Positions 1-8,724 are shown, counted from the first letter of the stretch. The stretch: 61,871 bases of DNA from Pseudomonadota bacterium (GCA_021826065.1 JAKADY010000013.1:1-61871); one strand, 5' to 3'. A program made the numbers and translations. Notes: a model not told the origin generated them from the sequence alone.

Positions 1-260
1 TACCCCACCAACTAGCTAATCGGACATCGGCCGCTCGAATACCGCGAGGCCCTCTTCAGGTCCCCCGCTTTCTCCCTCAGGACGTATGCGGTATTAGCCC
101 AACTTTCGCTGGGTTATCCCCCAGTACCCGGTACGTTCCGATGCATTACTCACCCGTTCGCCACTCGCCGGCTCCCCGAAGGGACCGCTGCCGTTCGACT
201 TGCATGTGTAAAGCATGCCGCCAGCGTTCAATCTGAGCCAGGATCAAACTCTTCAGTTCA
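1..260 (-). rRNA. rrs: 16S ribosomal RNA, 5' part (truncated by window edge)
   Basis: The minus strand reads the conserved start of 16S rRNA, with the universal 27F primer site (AGAGTTTGATCCTGGCTCAG) at about 233-252, followed by the normal helices of the 5' domain. Only about 260 nt of the expected roughly 1,540 are present. The mature 5' end is placed near 259-262 by comparison with the E. coli start and is not exact. Transcription runs out of the window to the left, from the promoter at 517-545. Confidence 0.97.
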
Positions 261-459
261 ATGCCTGTTTAAGCTTCCCACTCCGGCACTCGCGTACCCA
301 GAGCAGGCCGCCCACTCTCAAGAATCAACTTCTCTCTATGTGGGCTCTCAAGGTCTCTTCCACACGCCAGCCTAGCATCCGCTTCCACCTCAACCAGCGT
401 CCACGTACACCAGGCACACGCCCAAAAACCCATGCCCACACTTCAAAGGCTGGTTAATT

Positions 460-471
460 TGTTAAAGAACC
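460..471 (-). promoter_or_regulatory. rrn leader boxA antitermination site
   Basis: The minus strand reads GGTTCTTTAACA, one or two changes from the E. coli rrn leader boxA TGCTCTTTAACA that binds NusB/NusE. It lies about 45 nt downstream of the -10 box and about 200 nt before the 16S gene, the normal place for rRNA antitermination. The remainder of 262-510 is transcribed leader with no gene. Confidence 0.8.
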
Positions 472-516
472 GTCTCCCGTGTCATCGATCTGACATCAAC
501 GTCGGGAGAGCCGCGC

Positions 517-545
517 ACTATACGGACTCGCTGGGCGGCGGTCAA
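517..545 (-). promoter_or_regulatory. rRNA operon promoter (sigma-70, P1-like)
   Basis: On the minus strand, TTGACC (540-545) and TATAGT (517-522) are separated by exactly 17 nt and followed by a GC-rich discriminator (GCGCGGC), the layout of growth-rate and stringent-regulated rRNA promoters. Upstream (546-585) are short A/T tracts that could act as an UP element. It sits directly after the tyrS stop codon, so the rRNA operon has its own promoter. Confidence 0.88.
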
Positions 546-591
546 GGGGTTTGTTGTAGTTTTTTGTCAGCCCGAGAAAAACAGCGACGAA

Positions 592-1803
592 TCAGTGGGT
601 TGCATTCTTCAGGGTGACACGGGCGAAGCGCCGCTTGCCGACCTGCGCGACCACCTCGCGGCCAGCCGTGAGCACCAGGCCCTTGTCCTCGACCCGCTCC
701 CCATCCAGGCGTACGGCACCACCGGCAATCTGACGCAGGGCCTCGGAGGTGCTGGCGACCAGGCCCGCCTGCTTGAGCAGCTGGGCGATGGGTAGACCCT
801 GGGCGGGGACACTGAGGCTGACCTCGGGCATCTGCGCCGGCAGGGCACCGCGTGAGAAGCGCGCCTCGAAGTCCTCCAGGGCGGCCTGGGCCGCGGCGGC
901 GCCGTGAAAACGGGTGACGATCTCCTGCGCGAATTCGACCTTGATGTCGCGGGGGTTGCGCCCCTCGTCGACCTCATGTCGCCACTGCCGGATAGTGGCG
1001 AGCGGCCTGAACGAGAGCAGCTCGATGTAGCGCCACATGAGCGTGTCGGAGATGGACATCAGCTTGCCGAACATCTCGTTGGGCGGCTCGTTGATGCCGA
1101 TGTAGTTGCCCAGGGACTTGGACATCTTCTGCACCCCGTCCAGCCCCTCCAGGATGGGCATGGTGAGCACGACCTGCGGGGACTGACCGTAGTGCTTCTG
1201 CAGCTCGCGCCCGACGAGGAGGTTGAATTTCTGGTCGGTGCCGCCGAGCTCGACATCGGCGCGCATGGCCACCGAGTCGTAGCCCTGGATGAGGGGATAG
1301 AGGAATTCGTGGATAGCGATGGGCTGGCCGCCGTGGTAGCGCCGGGCGAAGTCGTCGCGTTCGAGCATGCGGGCCACGGTGTACTGTGCCGCGAGCTGGA
1401 TGAGCCCCGCCGCGTCCATCTGCCCCATCCAGCTGGAGTTGAACATGACCAGGGTCTTTTCCGGGTCTAGGATCTTGAAGATCTGCTGCTCGTAGGTGCG
1501 GGCGTTGTCGATCACCTCGTCGCGCGTGAGCGGCTTGCGGGTGACGTTCTTGCCGGTCGGATCACCGATCATCCCGGTGAAGTCGCCGATCAGGAACATG
1601 ACCTCGTGGCCGAGGTCCTGGAACTGGCGCAGCTTGTTGATGAGCACGGTGTGCCCAAGGTGCAGGTCGGGGGCGGTGGGGTCGAAGCCGGCCTTGACGC
1701 GCAGGGGACGGCCGGTCTTGAGTTTTTCGACGAGTTCCGCCTCGATCAGCAGCTCGTCCGCGCCGTGCTTGATGATCGCGAGGGCTTCTTCGATGGAGGG
1801 CAT
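592..1803 (-). CDS. tyrS: tyrosyl-tRNA synthetase
   Basis: Class I aminoacyl-tRNA synthetase of 403 residues that charges tRNA-Tyr in the cytoplasm. The HIGH-type motif HLGHT lies near residue 48 and the KMSKS loop is exact (QKMSKSLGN). The stretch [17 protein letters not shown] is characteristic of the bacterial TyrRS subgroup with this spacing, and the last 60 residues form an S4-like RNA-binding domain. I chose the ATG at 1803 (MPSIEEAL) because a longer frame to 1836 would run into the tRNA gene. That ATG lies only 5 nt after the encoded CCA of tRNA-Gly and has no Shine-Dalgarno in the gap. Confidence 0.96.
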   Translation of the reverse strand: MPSIEEALAIIKHGADELLIEAELVEKLKTGRPLRVKAGFDPTAPDLHLGHTVLINKLRQFQDLGHEVMFLIGDFTGMIGDPTGKNVTRKPLTRDEVIDNARTYEQQIFKILDPEKTLVMFNSSWMGQMDAAGLIQLAAQYTVARMLERDDFARRYHGGQPIAIHEFLYPLIQGYDSVAMRADVELGGTDQKFNLLVGRELQKHYGQSPQVVLTMPILEGLDGVQKMSKSLGNYIGINEPPNEMFGKLMSISDTLMWRYIELLSFRPLATIRQWRHEVDEGRNPRDIKVEFAQEIVTRFHGAAAAQAALEDFEARFSRGALPAQMPEVSLSVPAQGLPIAQLLKQAGLVASTSEALRQIAGGAVRLDGERVEDKGLVLTAGREVVAQVGKRRFARVTLKNATH

Positions 1804-1808
1804 GTGAT

Positions 1809-1882
1809 TGGAGCGGGTGATGGGAATCGAACCCACGTCATCAGCTTGGGAAGCTGAGGTTCTACCATTGAACTACACCCGC
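1809..1882 (-). tRNA. tRNA-Gly(CCC)
   Basis: A 74-nt minus-strand cloverleaf with acceptor GCGGGTG pairing to CACCCGC, a TTCGATTC T-loop and an encoded CCA end. The anticodon stem TCAGC/GCTGA encloses TTCCCAA, giving anticodon CCC for the GGG codon. It closely resembles E. coli glyU. It is the first gene of a tRNA-tyrS unit. A -10-like TAGCAT (1904-1909) lies about 20 nt upstream and overlaps a TATGCT that could serve thiS on the other strand. Confidence 0.96.
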
Positions 1883-1933
1883 ATGGTAGGATTGCGGCCT
1901 GCTATGCTACTCGATTTCGCTGGCGGTTAGAAG

Positions 1934-2137
1934 ATGATCACCGTATCGGTCAACGGCCAGATGCACCAGTTTCAACCGCCGCTCGACGTGGCGGGCCTGC
2001 TTAAGGCGCTCGATCTCGCAGGCAAGCGGGTGGCCGTGGAATGCAACGGCGAGATCGTGCCCAAGAGCCAGCACGGTTCGACCCCCGTCGCCGATGGCGA
2101 CCGCATCGAGATCGTCGTTGCCGTCGGTGGCGGCTGA
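1934..2137 (+). CDS. thiS: sulfur carrier protein ThiS
   Basis: A 67-residue ubiquitin-fold protein that carries sulfur as a C-terminal thiocarboxylate for thiazole synthesis in thiamine biosynthesis. It has the ThiS layout: a short beta-grasp body with the VAVECNGEIVP segment and a terminal VAVGGG, whose final Gly-Gly is adenylated and thiolated. It is followed by thiG, its partner. Only 51 nt separate it from the divergent tRNA-Gly, too little for a complete TPP riboswitch upstream. Confidence 0.93.
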   Translation: MITVSVNGQMHQFQPPLDVAGLLKALDLAGKRVAVECNGEIVPKSQHGSTPVADGDRIEIVVAVGGG

Positions 2138-2181
2138 ATTCAGGTGAGCGGTCAGGCGTGAGGGGAGAGGCGATGGTGGTC

Positions 2182-2208
2182 TCACCCCTCACCCCTCACC
2201 CCTCACCC
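2182..2208. repeat. 7-bp tandem repeat between thiS and thiG
   Basis: The unit TCACCCC is repeated three times plus a partial fourth, in the 82-bp gap between thiS and thiG. A GTGAGGGGAG segment at about 2159-2168 is complementary, so the stretch can fold. No Shine-Dalgarno is visible between the repeat and the thiG start codon. Confidence 0.85.
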
Positions 2209-2219
2209 TCCTCACGCAA

Positions 2220-3002
2220 ATGGATCCTCTCGTCATCGCCGGTCAGCACTATACCTCCCGCCTGCTGGTGGGCACGGGCAAATACAAGGACTTCGCCGAG
2301 ACGCGCGCGGCCATCGACGCGGCCGGTGCCGAGATCGTGACGGTGGCCATCCGCCGTACCAACATCGGCCAGGAGCCGGGCCAGCCCAGTCTGTTGGATT
2401 ACGTGCCGCCCGAGCGTTTCACCCTGCTGCCCAACACCGCAGGCTGCTACACCGCCGAGGATGCGATCCGCACCCTGCGCCTGGCGCGCGAACTGCTCGA
2501 CGGGCACGACCTGGTGAAGCTGGAGGTCCTGGGCGACCCGCAGAGCCTCTATCCCAATGTGGTGGAGACCCTCAAGGCGGCTGAGATCCTGGTGAAGGAG
2601 GGCTTCAAGGTGATGGTCTACACCTCGGACGACCCCATCGTCGCGAAGCAACTGGAGGAGATCGGTTGTGTGGCCATCATGCCGCTCGCCTCGCTGATCG
2701 GCTCGGGCATGGGCATCCTCAACCCCTGGAACCTGCAGATCATCATCGACCGCGTCAAGGTACCGGTCATCGTCGATGCCGGCGTCGGTACGGCCTCGGA
2801 TGCGGCGATTGCCATGGAGCTGGGCTGCGACGCGGTGCTGATGAACACCGCCATCGCCGCGGCGAAAAACCCGGTGCTCATGGCCAGTGCCATGCGCAAG
2901 GCGGTCGAGGCGGGCCGCGAGGCGTATCTCGCCGGCCGCATGCCGAAAAAGGTCTATCAGGCGAGCCCCAGCTCCCCCACCAGCGGGCTGATCGGCAGTT
3001 GA
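2220..3002 (+). CDS. thiG: thiazole synthase ThiG
   Basis: A 260-residue TIM-barrel enzyme that builds the thiazole phosphate of thiamine from deoxyxylulose 5-phosphate, dehydroglycine and ThiS thiocarboxylate. Family segments are intact: LLVGTGKY near the N-terminus, [17 protein letters not shown] with the Schiff-base lysine region, and the phosphate-binding [16 protein letters not shown] with [10 protein letters not shown]. Length is normal. The ATG at 2220 follows a repeat-containing gap from thiS, and the stop overlaps the TTG start of trmB. Confidence 0.96.
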   Translation: MDPLVIAGQHYTSRLLVGTGKYKDFAETRAAIDAAGAEIVTVAIRRTNIGQEPGQPSLLDYVPPERFTLLPNTAGCYTAEDAIRTLRLARELLDGHDLVKLEVLGDPQSLYPNVVETLKAAEILVKEGFKVMVYTSDDPIVAKQLEEIGCVAIMPLASLIGSGMGILNPWNLQIIIDRVKVPVIVDAGVGTASDAAIAMELGCDAVLMNTAIAAAKNPVLMASAMRKAVEAGREAYLAGRMPKKVYQASPSSPTSGLIGS

Positions 3003-3691
3003 GCGAGCAGGTCGCCACGCAACGGCCGCTGCGCCCGATCCGCAGCTTCGTCATGCGCGCCGGCCGCATGGGCCCGGGGCAGGCGCGTGCGCTCGCCGAG
3101 CTGGGGCCGCGCTTCCTGATCCCGTACCAGGCGGCAGCTCTGGATCTCGCCGCCGCTTTTGGCCGCGCTGCGCCCAAGGTGTTGGAGATCGGCTTCGGCA
3201 TGGGCGAGACCACTGCCCGCATCGCCGCCGAGCACCACGAAGTCGACTATCTCGGCGTCGAGGTGCATACCCCCGGCGTCGGTGCCCTGCTCAAACGCAT
3301 CGGCGAGCTGAACCTCACGAATGTGCGCATCATCCAGCACGACGCCGTGGAGGTGGTACGCCACATGCTGCCCGAGGCGTGCCTGGATGCGGTGCACGTC
3401 TTTTTCCCCGACCCCTGGCACAAGAAGCGCCACCACAAACGCCGCCTGATCCAGCCCGAATTCGTCCGGTTGCTCGCGAGCCGGCTCAAGCCCGGGGCCT
3501 ACATCCATCTGGCCACGGACTGGGAGGATTATGCCCACCAGATGCTGGAGGTCCTGAGCGCCGAGCCGACCCTGGCCAACACGGCCAAGGGCTTTGCCGA
3601 GCGCCCGGCCTACAGGCCGCTGACGAAGTTCGAACAGCGCGGCCTGCGTCTGGGTCACCGGGTCTGGGACCTGATCTTCCGCCGGGTCTGA
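2999..3691 (+). CDS. trmB: tRNA (guanine-N7-)-methyltransferase TrmB
   Basis: SAM-dependent methyltransferase that makes m7G46 in tRNA, about 230 residues. The SAM motif is [12 protein letters not shown], followed by [13 protein letters not shown] and the family signature [17 protein letters not shown]. The conserved N-terminal [13 protein letters not shown] demands a start upstream of the internal ATGs. The best choice is TTG at 2999, which overlaps the thiG stop (TTGA) and implies translational coupling. The thiS-thiG-trmB order is common in gammaproteobacteria. Confidence 0.92.
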   Translation: MSEQVATQRPLRPIRSFVMRAGRMGPGQARALAELGPRFLIPYQAAALDLAAAFGRAAPKVLEIGFGMGETTARIAAEHHEVDYLGVEVHTPGVGALLKRIGELNLTNVRIIQHDAVEVVRHMLPEACLDAVHVFFPDPWHKKRHHKRRLIQPEFVRLLASRLKPGAYIHLATDWEDYAHQMLEVLSAEPTLANTAKGFAERPAYRPLTKFEQRGLRLGHRVWDLIFRRV

Positions 3692-3848
3692 TCGTCGATC
3701 GCCTGACAGTCTGACGAAGCACCGACAGGTGCGGCGGCACCGATGCCGGACAGCGGGGTGCCAGGGACGTGGCGATCGGGCCTCGGCGCGGGCGCTGCTG
3801 GCATGCGAACTGCTTGGTCATGGCTAACTCAGCCGAACAGACGTTCCC

Positions 3849-4067
3849 ATGCATGCAATCCTGACCGAAGGCCGAGGTCACCGCCCCCTGATCCGCTTCG
3901 ACGACGGGCGCGTGGGCATCCCGGTCAATCTCCACTTCCTGTCGCGCCACGACTTCCTGTCGGTGCTGGGGCGCCAGGTGGAGGTGGTCTCGCGCCTGTC
4001 GGACCTGCATTACACGGTGCGGCTGCCGGGTGCGCCGGAACATCTGCAATCCCATCCATCGGCGTGA
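3849..4067 (+). CDS. small hypothetical protein
   Basis: A 72-residue reading frame with strong G/C at third codon positions and a plausible ATG, in the gap between trmB and marC. It has no signal peptide or transmembrane segment. The middle contains basic and aromatic residues (NLHFLSRHDFLSVLGRQVEVV). I do not recognise a family. Codon use supports a real gene, but nothing shows its role. The preceding 157 bp (3692-3848) holds no feature I can support. Confidence 0.6.
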   Translation: MHAILTEGRGHRPLIRFDDGRVGIPVNLHFLSRHDFLSVLGRQVEVVSRLSDLHYTVRLPGAPEHLQSHPSA

Positions 4068-4118
4068 GTCGGCAAAGGGTAAGATGGCGGCTTTGCGGCC
4101 CTGACCTTTTGCACGCAC

Positions 4119-4760
4119 ATGCCCGAGCTCGGTGAACTGATCAAACTCACGATCAGCCTGTTCGCCATCGTCGACCCGGTCGGCAGCATCCCCCTCTTCC
4201 TGACCGCCACCCACGGCTGGCCCGCCGAGCGGCGCGTGCAGGCGGCGGTGGCGGCCTCACTCACCGTGCTGATCGTACTGGGTCTGTCGGTCTTTCTGGG
4301 CACCACCATCCTGAACTTCTTCGGCATCAGCCTCGCCTCCTTCTCCGTCGGCGGGGGGCTGCTGCTCCTGCTCCTGGCGATCTCGATGATGCAGGCCAAG
4401 AGCACGCCGATCCGGCAGACCGAGGAGGAGGCCGTGGAGGCGGTCGAACGCGAGTCGGTCGGCGTCGTACCCTTGGGGGTGCCGCTGCTGGCCGGGCCGG
4501 GGGCCATCACCCAGGTCATCCTCGCCAGCCACAACACGGGCGGCAGCCTGTGGCTGTATCAGCTGTTCCTGCTACTGCCGATCGCCTTGGTGGCCCTGTC
4601 GGTCTGGCTGATATTCCGGGCGGCCATCCCCATGAGCCGGCGCATGGGCACCACCGGGATCCACATCGTCACCCGTCTGATGGGGCTGATCATCGCCGCG
4701 ATCTCGGTGGAGATGATCGCCCGCGGCCTCATTGAGCTCTTCCCCGGCCTGGCCGGCTGA
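4119..4760 (+). CDS. MarC family integral membrane protein
   Basis: A 213-residue inner-membrane protein with six predicted hydrophobic segments in two sets of three, as in the MarC (UPF0056) family. Landmarks are LFAIVDPVGSIPLFL near the N-terminus and its internal echo PLLAGPGAITQVI in the middle, both typical of MarC. The family's function is unresolved; an early link to multiple antibiotic resistance was not confirmed. It begins 51 nt after a small unknown gene and ends before a TATAAT (4778-4783) that probably serves the next gene. Confidence 0.9.
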   Translation: MPELGELIKLTISLFAIVDPVGSIPLFLTATHGWPAERRVQAAVAASLTVLIVLGLSVFLGTTILNFFGISLASFSVGGGLLLLLLAISMMQAKSTPIRQTEEEAVEAVERESVGVVPLGVPLLAGPGAITQVILASHNTGGSLWLYQLFLLLPIALVALSVWLIFRAAIPMSRRMGTTGIHIVTRLMGLIIAAISVEMIARGLIELFPGLAG

Positions 4761-4817
4761 GTTCCCACGGCAGCGCTTATAATCGCGCCTGCCCGTGCGA
4801 ATAGGGAGACCACCCAC

Positions 4818-5918
4818 ATGCAAAGACGCGCCTTTCTGACCGGGGCCGGGCTGGCTGCCGGTACCGCCCTGATCTTGCCCGGATGCGGCAAGAAGACCGA
4901 GATCGTCGAGACCGGCGGCCTGCCCGAGGTGCGCTGGCGGCTGGCCTCCAGCTTTTCAAAGAGCCTGGACACCATCTACGGGGCGGCCGAGGTCATGGCC
5001 AGGCGGGTCGCCGCGATCACGCAGGGACGCTTCCAGATCAAGGTGCACGCCGGTGGCGAGATCGTGCCGGGATTGCAGGTGATGGACGCCGTGCAGCATG
5101 GCACGGTCGAGTGCGGACACACCGCCAGTTACTACTACGTGGGCAAGGACATGGCCTTCGCCTTCGACACAGCCCTGCCCTTCGGGCTCACCGCCCGGCA
5201 GCAGAACGCCTGGATGTATGCTGGCGGCGGCCTGGCCCTGATGCGCGAGCTCTTCGCCCGCTACAACATCATCCAGTTTCCCGGCGGCAACACCGGTGTG
5301 CAGATGGGGGGGTGGTTCCGCAAGGAGATCAAGGGGCTGGCCGACCTGCAGGGCCTGAAGATGCGCATCCCCGGCCTCGGCGGCCAGATCCTGGCCAAGC
5401 TGGGCGTGGTGCCGCAGACCCTGGCCGGCGCCGACATCTATCCGGCCTTGGAGCGCGGGGCGCTGGATGCGGCGGAGTGGGTCGGCCCCTATGACGACGC
5501 CAAGCTGGGCTTTCACAAAATCGCACCGCATTACTACTACCCCGGATGGTGGGAAGGTGGGCCGCAGCTGTCGTTCTACGTGAACCTCGACAAGTGGAAG
5601 GCCTTGCCGGAGCCCTATCAGAGCGCCTTCGAGGTGGCCTGCGCCGAGGCCAATGCCATCATGCTGGCCGAATACGACGCGAAGAATCCGGAGGCACTCA
5701 TGCGGCTTTTGGGCCAGGGGGTGAAGCTGCACGCCTTCCCCGCTGAGGTCCTGCAGGCGGCGCGCGAGGCCGCCTTCCAGCTCTACGACGAGGAGGCGGC
5801 GCGCAACCCTGGCTTCGCCAAGATCTACACGGAGTGGAAGCGCTTCCGCGAGCAGACGCTACAGTGGTTCAAGGTGGCGGAGGCGAGCTATGCCAACTTC
5901 CTGTATTTCTCGCGCTGA
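4818..5918 (+). CDS. TRAP transporter solute-binding protein, DctP family (TakP-like)
   Basis: A 366-residue periplasmic substrate-binding protein of a tripartite ATP-independent transporter. The N-terminus MQRRAFLTGAGLAAG has a twin-arginine pattern, and LILPGC could be a lipobox. The core matches DctP, with the conserved Arg in GLKMRIPGLGG. The run EWVGPYDDAKLGFHK plus YYYPGWWEGG resembles 2-oxoacid-binding TakP-type proteins, so an organic acid ligand is plausible. Likely membrane partners dctQ and dctM are encoded nearby on the opposite strand. A TATAAT at 4778-4783 and a GGGAG ribosome site precede the gene. Confidence 0.9.
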   Translation: MQRRAFLTGAGLAAGTALILPGCGKKTEIVETGGLPEVRWRLASSFSKSLDTIYGAAEVMARRVAAITQGRFQIKVHAGGEIVPGLQVMDAVQHGTVECGHTASYYYVGKDMAFAFDTALPFGLTARQQNAWMYAGGGLALMRELFARYNIIQFPGGNTGVQMGGWFRKEIKGLADLQGLKMRIPGLGGQILAKLGVVPQTLAGADIYPALERGALDAAEWVGPYDDAKLGFHKIAPHYYYPGWWEGGPQLSFYVNLDKWKALPEPYQSAFEVACAEANAIMLAEYDAKNPEALMRLLGQGVKLHAFPAEVLQAAREAAFQLYDEEAARNPGFAKIYTEWKRFREQTLQWFKVAEASYANFLYFSR

Positions 5919-5975
5919 GGGGTGGGGTCGGCACAGCTGCGCTGAATCGGCCTCGCTCGCGCACAGCCTGCATCT

Positions 5976-6013
5976 GTAGGAGCGACGCCAGTCGCGACTC
6001 TCGTCGCTCCTAC
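5976..6013. terminator. inverted repeat, copy 1 (REP-like or bidirectional terminator)
   Basis: GTAGGAGCGACG and CGTCGCTCCTAC form a perfect 12-bp stem around a 14-nt loop. It lies between convergent genes, where a two-way terminator is expected, but there is no long T run. The GTAGGAGCG arm resembles common dispersed extragenic palindromes of gammaproteobacteria. Confidence 0.65.
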
Positions 6014-6144
6014 CCGATACGCTGGCCTGAAGTCGTTCAGGATCAGCAGATCGCCAGCAGCTCGACCTCGAAGATTTCTCGCGCTGAGGGGCGGGGTCTT
6101 CACAGCTGCGCTGAATCGGCCTCGCTCGCGCACAGCCTGCATCA

Positions 6145-6182
6145 GTAGGAGCGACGCCAGTCGCGACTCTCGTCGCTCCTAC
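6145..6182. terminator. inverted repeat, copy 2 (REP-like or bidirectional terminator)
   Basis: Second copy of the same 12-bp stem and loop, present because of the tandem duplication. It lies 29 nt beyond the FKBP stop codon and could end transcripts arriving from either side. Confidence 0.65.
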
Positions 6183-6210
6183 CCGATGCGCTGCCTGAAG
6201 TTGTTCAGGA

Positions 6211-6555
6211 TCAGCAGATCGCCAGCAGCTCGACCTCGAAGACCAGAGTGGCGTTGGGCGGGATCACCCCACCGGCGCCGCGCGTGCCGTAGGCGAGCTG
6301 GGGCGGGATGGTGAGGCGGCGCACCCCGCCCACCTGCATGCCCTGCACCCCCTCGTCCCAACCGGGGATGACATAGCCACGACCGAGTGGGAAGTCGAAG
6401 GGTTCGTCGCGATCCCGGCTGGAGTCGAACTGTCGGCCGTCGGCGAGCCAGCCGGTGTAGTGCACGCTGACCGTCTGCCCGGCGGCCGCGGCCGGCCCCT
6501 GACCCATGGTGAGGTCCTCGATCTGCAGGCCGCTTGGCGTGGTGATGGTGGTCAT
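6211..6555 (-). CDS. FKBP-type peptidyl-prolyl cis-trans isomerase
   Basis: A 114-residue single-domain FKBP that catalyses proline isomerisation during protein folding. The domain is complete: [18 protein letters not shown] at the start of the fold, [14 protein letters not shown] with the conserved tryptophan, and [14 protein letters not shown] before the final strand. No signal peptide is seen, so it is probably cytoplasmic. It starts 9 nt after the OmpA-like gene and is the last gene of that unit. Its 3' end is included in the tandem duplication. Confidence 0.94.
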   Translation of the reverse strand: MTTITTPSGLQIEDLTMGQGPAAAAGQTVSVHYTGWLADGRQFDSSRDRDEPFDFPLGRGYVIPGWDEGVQGMQVGGVRRLTIPPQLAYGTRGAGGVIPPNATLVFEVELLAIC

Positions 6556-6564
6556 GTTGACGCT

Positions 6565-7239
6565 TCAGCGCAGGACGACGAGGACGACGCGCCGGTTCTG
6601 CATGCGCCCATCGCGCGTGCGGTTGTCCGCCACCGGGGCGCTCTCACCGTAGGAGATAGTGGACATGCGCGCGAGCGGCAGGCCGCCCTGGCGATGCAGA
6701 TAGCTGCGCACGGCCTCGGCACGCTGCAGGCCCAACCGCTCGTTGTAGGCCGCCTCGCCACGGCTGTCGGTATGGCCCTGGATCTCGATGAACACCGGCT
6801 TGCCCTCCGCCTTGATGCGGGCGGCGAATTCGTCCAGGGCGGCACGGGCCTCTGCGGAGAGTTGCACCCCGTCGGGTGGGAAGCGCAGGGTGTCATGGGT
6901 CATGACCACCTCATACAGGAGCTTGCCCTCGGCCAGCTTGCCAGCGGCGATGGCGCGGTCGAGGGCCTCCTGCGCGGTCCTGGAGACGGCAGTGATGCGC
7001 TCGTCGTGGCTCTTGAGCGTCGCCTCGGCCTGATCCAGGCGCCCCGCCAGCGCGCTGACCTGGGTATCGGTGCGCTTGAGGCCGGCGTCTGAGCGCTCAC
7101 TGCGCTGCTCCAGACTGGCCAGGCGCTCCTGCACCGGCTTGAGCTGACCCTGCACGTATTCGTGGACGTAGTCCTTGGTGGCACAGCCGGTGCTGGCCAA
7201 TCCCAACAGTAAAACGGCGGTGAGCGGAAGCATTTTCAT
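6565..7239 (-). CDS. OmpA family lipoprotein with peptidoglycan-binding domain
   Basis: A 224-residue envelope lipoprotein. It begins MKMLPLTAVLLLGLASTGC, a signal peptide ending in a lipobox with Cys19, then a heptad-rich stretch (about residues 25-95) that looks like a coiled coil. The C-terminal half is an OmpA/MotB-like domain with IEIQGHTDSRG, NERLGLQRAEAVRSYL and NRRV, which binds peptidoglycan. I chose the ATG at 7239 for the signal peptide and the GGAGA upstream. It probably tethers the outer membrane or the envelope to the wall. Confidence 0.9.
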   Translation of the reverse strand: MKMLPLTAVLLLGLASTGCATKDYVHEYVQGQLKPVQERLASLEQRSERSDAGLKRTDTQVSALAGRLDQAEATLKSHDERITAVSRTAQEALDRAIAAGKLAEGKLLYEVVMTHDTLRFPPDGVQLSAEARAALDEFAARIKAEGKPVFIEIQGHTDSRGEAAYNERLGLQRAEAVRSYLHRQGGLPLARMSTISYGESAPVADNRTRDGRMQNRRVVLVVLR

Positions 7240-7284
7240 AACGAGATCTCCGGTCTGTCGTGGCAACTTAATGTAGAGTCTAGC

Positions 7285-8724
7285 TTATCGTCCGCTCGCG
7301 GGCGAATCTTGAGCCCAGGGCGTGGTCTGGGGCGATGAAAACGGTTGCACAAATGGCACGTCCGGTGTCTCGATCTCGATCGGCACCAGGGGCTCCTGCC
7401 CCTTCTCGGCATGTTTGCCGACCAGCCCTGGGAAGGCCATCACCAGCGCCACCATCACCAGCTGGATGACGAGGAAGGGCACTGCCCCCCAGTAGATGTC
7501 GGCCGTGCGCACCGTCTTGGGGGCGACGCTGCGCAGGTAGAACAGGGCGAAGCCAAATGGCGGGTGCATGAACGAGGTCTGCATGTTGATGCCCAGCAGC
7601 ACCCCGAAGAAGACCAGGTCTATGCCCAGCTTGGCCGCGACCGGGGCGAGCAGGGGTACGACGATGAAGGCGATCTCGAAGAAGTCGAGAAAGAACGCGA
7701 GCAGAAAGACGAGCAGGTTGACCAGGATGAGGAAACCGATCACCCCGCCCGGCAGGGCCTCGAACAGGCCCTCCACCCACTGGTCGCCCTCCACGCCCTG
7801 GAAGACCAGGGAGAACACCGTGGAACCGATGAGGATGAAGAGCACGAAGCTGGTGAGCCGCAGCGTGCGCTCCAGGGCCTGTTTGAGCACGTCCAGGCTC
7901 AGGCGCCGCTTCGCCCAGGCGAGCAGCAGGGCACCGACGGCACCCATGGCACCGCCCTCGGTGGGGGTGGCGATGCCAAGGAAGATGGTGCCCAGGACCA
8001 GGAAGATGAGCACCAGGGGCGGCAGCATGGTCAACAGCACCCGGCGCAACAGGGCTGCGCCATGTAGCGTGCGCGCCGCGGGCGGCAGGGCCGGCGCGGC
8101 AGACGGCCGGACCACGCTCACGCCCATGACGTAGAGGAGATAAAAGGCGGTCAGCAGCAGTGCCGGCAGCAGGGCGCCGTGATACATGTCGCCGACCGAC
8201 ACGCCGAGCTGGTCGGCGAGCACGATGAGGACCAGGGAGGGGGGCAGGATCTGGGCGAGGGTGCCCGAGGCGGCGATCACCCCGGTGGCCAGGCGCGGGT
8301 CATAGCCATAGCGCAACATGATCGGCAGGCTGATGAGCCCCATGGCGATGACCGAGGCGGCCACCACCCCGGTGGTGGCCGCCAGCAGCGCGCCGACCAG
8401 GACCACGGCATAGGCGAGCCCGCCGCGCACGCTGCCGAAGATCTGGCCCATGGTGTCGAGCAGATCCTCGGCCATGCCGCTTCGCTCCAGGATCAGGCCC
8501 ATGAAGGTGAAGAACGGGATGGCGAGCAGGGTGGCGTTGGACATGATGCCGAAGATGCGCTCCGGCAGGGCCTGCAGCAGGGAGAATTCGATCAGACCCA
8601 TCTGCATGCCGATCAGGGCGAAGAGCAGGCCGTTGGCGGCCAGGGCGAAGGCCACCGGATAGCCCAGCAGCAGGAACACCACCAGCCCCAAGAACATCAA
8701 CGGGGCCATGAGCTCCGCGCTCAC
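7285..8724 (-). CDS. TRAP transporter large permease, DctM subunit
   Basis: A 479-residue, very hydrophobic protein with about 12 membrane segments: the ion-coupled transport channel of a TRAP system. GYPVAFALAANGLLFA near the start and the repeated glycine and proline-rich loops (ASGTLAQILPPSLVLIVLAD, TPTEGGAMGAVGA) are typical of DctM. It starts with GTG at 8724, overlapping the dctQ stop by 4 nt (GTGA), so the two are translationally coupled. It is longer than the usual 430 residues. The matching DctP is likely the one at 4818-5918. Confidence 0.92.
   Translation of the reverse strand: MSAELMAPLMFLGLVVFLLLGYPVAFALAANGLLFALIGMQMGLIEFSLLQALPERIFGIMSNATLLAIPFFTFMGLILERSGMAEDLLDTMGQIFGSVRGGLAYAVVLVGALLAATTGVVAASVIAMGLISLPIMLRYGYDPRLATGVIAASGTLAQILPPSLVLIVLADQLGVSVGDMYHGALLPALLLTAFYLLYVMGVSVVRPSAAPALPPAARTLHGAALLRRVLLTMLPPLVLIFLVLGTIFLGIATPTEGGAMGAVGALLLAWAKRRLSLDVLKQALERTLRLTSFVLFILIGSTVFSLVFQGVEGDQWVEGLFEALPGGVIGFLILVNLLVFLLAFFLDFFEIAFIVVPLLAPVAAKLGIDLVFFGVLLGINMQTSFMHPPFGFALFYLRSVAPKTVRTADIYWGAVPFLVIQLVMVALVMAFPGLVGKHAEKGQEPLVPIEIETPDVPFVQPFSSPQTTPWAQDSPASGR

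Larger units (their letters stand above)
5905..6241. repeat. tandem duplication of about 169 bp between convergent genes
   Basis: Copy 1 (5905-6073) and copy 2 (6074-6241) are adjacent direct repeats differing at about six positions, including one deleted base in copy 2. Each copy begins with the last 14 nt of dctP (ATTTCTCGCGCTGA) and ends with the last 31 nt of the convergent FKBP gene, including its stop codon. The duplication therefore spans both gene ends and the spacer. Each copy carries the same long inverted repeat. Confidence 0.93.

Noticed and set aside
215..617. Two short plus-strand frames across the rRNA leader
   Set aside because: They lie antisense to 16S rRNA and its promoter and have no coding character.
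1804..1836. Extension of tyrS to an upstream start
   Set aside because: It would run into the tRNA-Gly gene; the family N-terminus fits the ATG at 1803.
1883..1933. A TPP riboswitch before thiS
   Set aside because: Only 51 nt separate the tRNA from thiS, and no conserved TPP-box sequence was found there.
2182..2208. A CRISPR-like repeat
   Set aside because: The unit is 7 bp and contiguous with no spacers; no cas genes are present.
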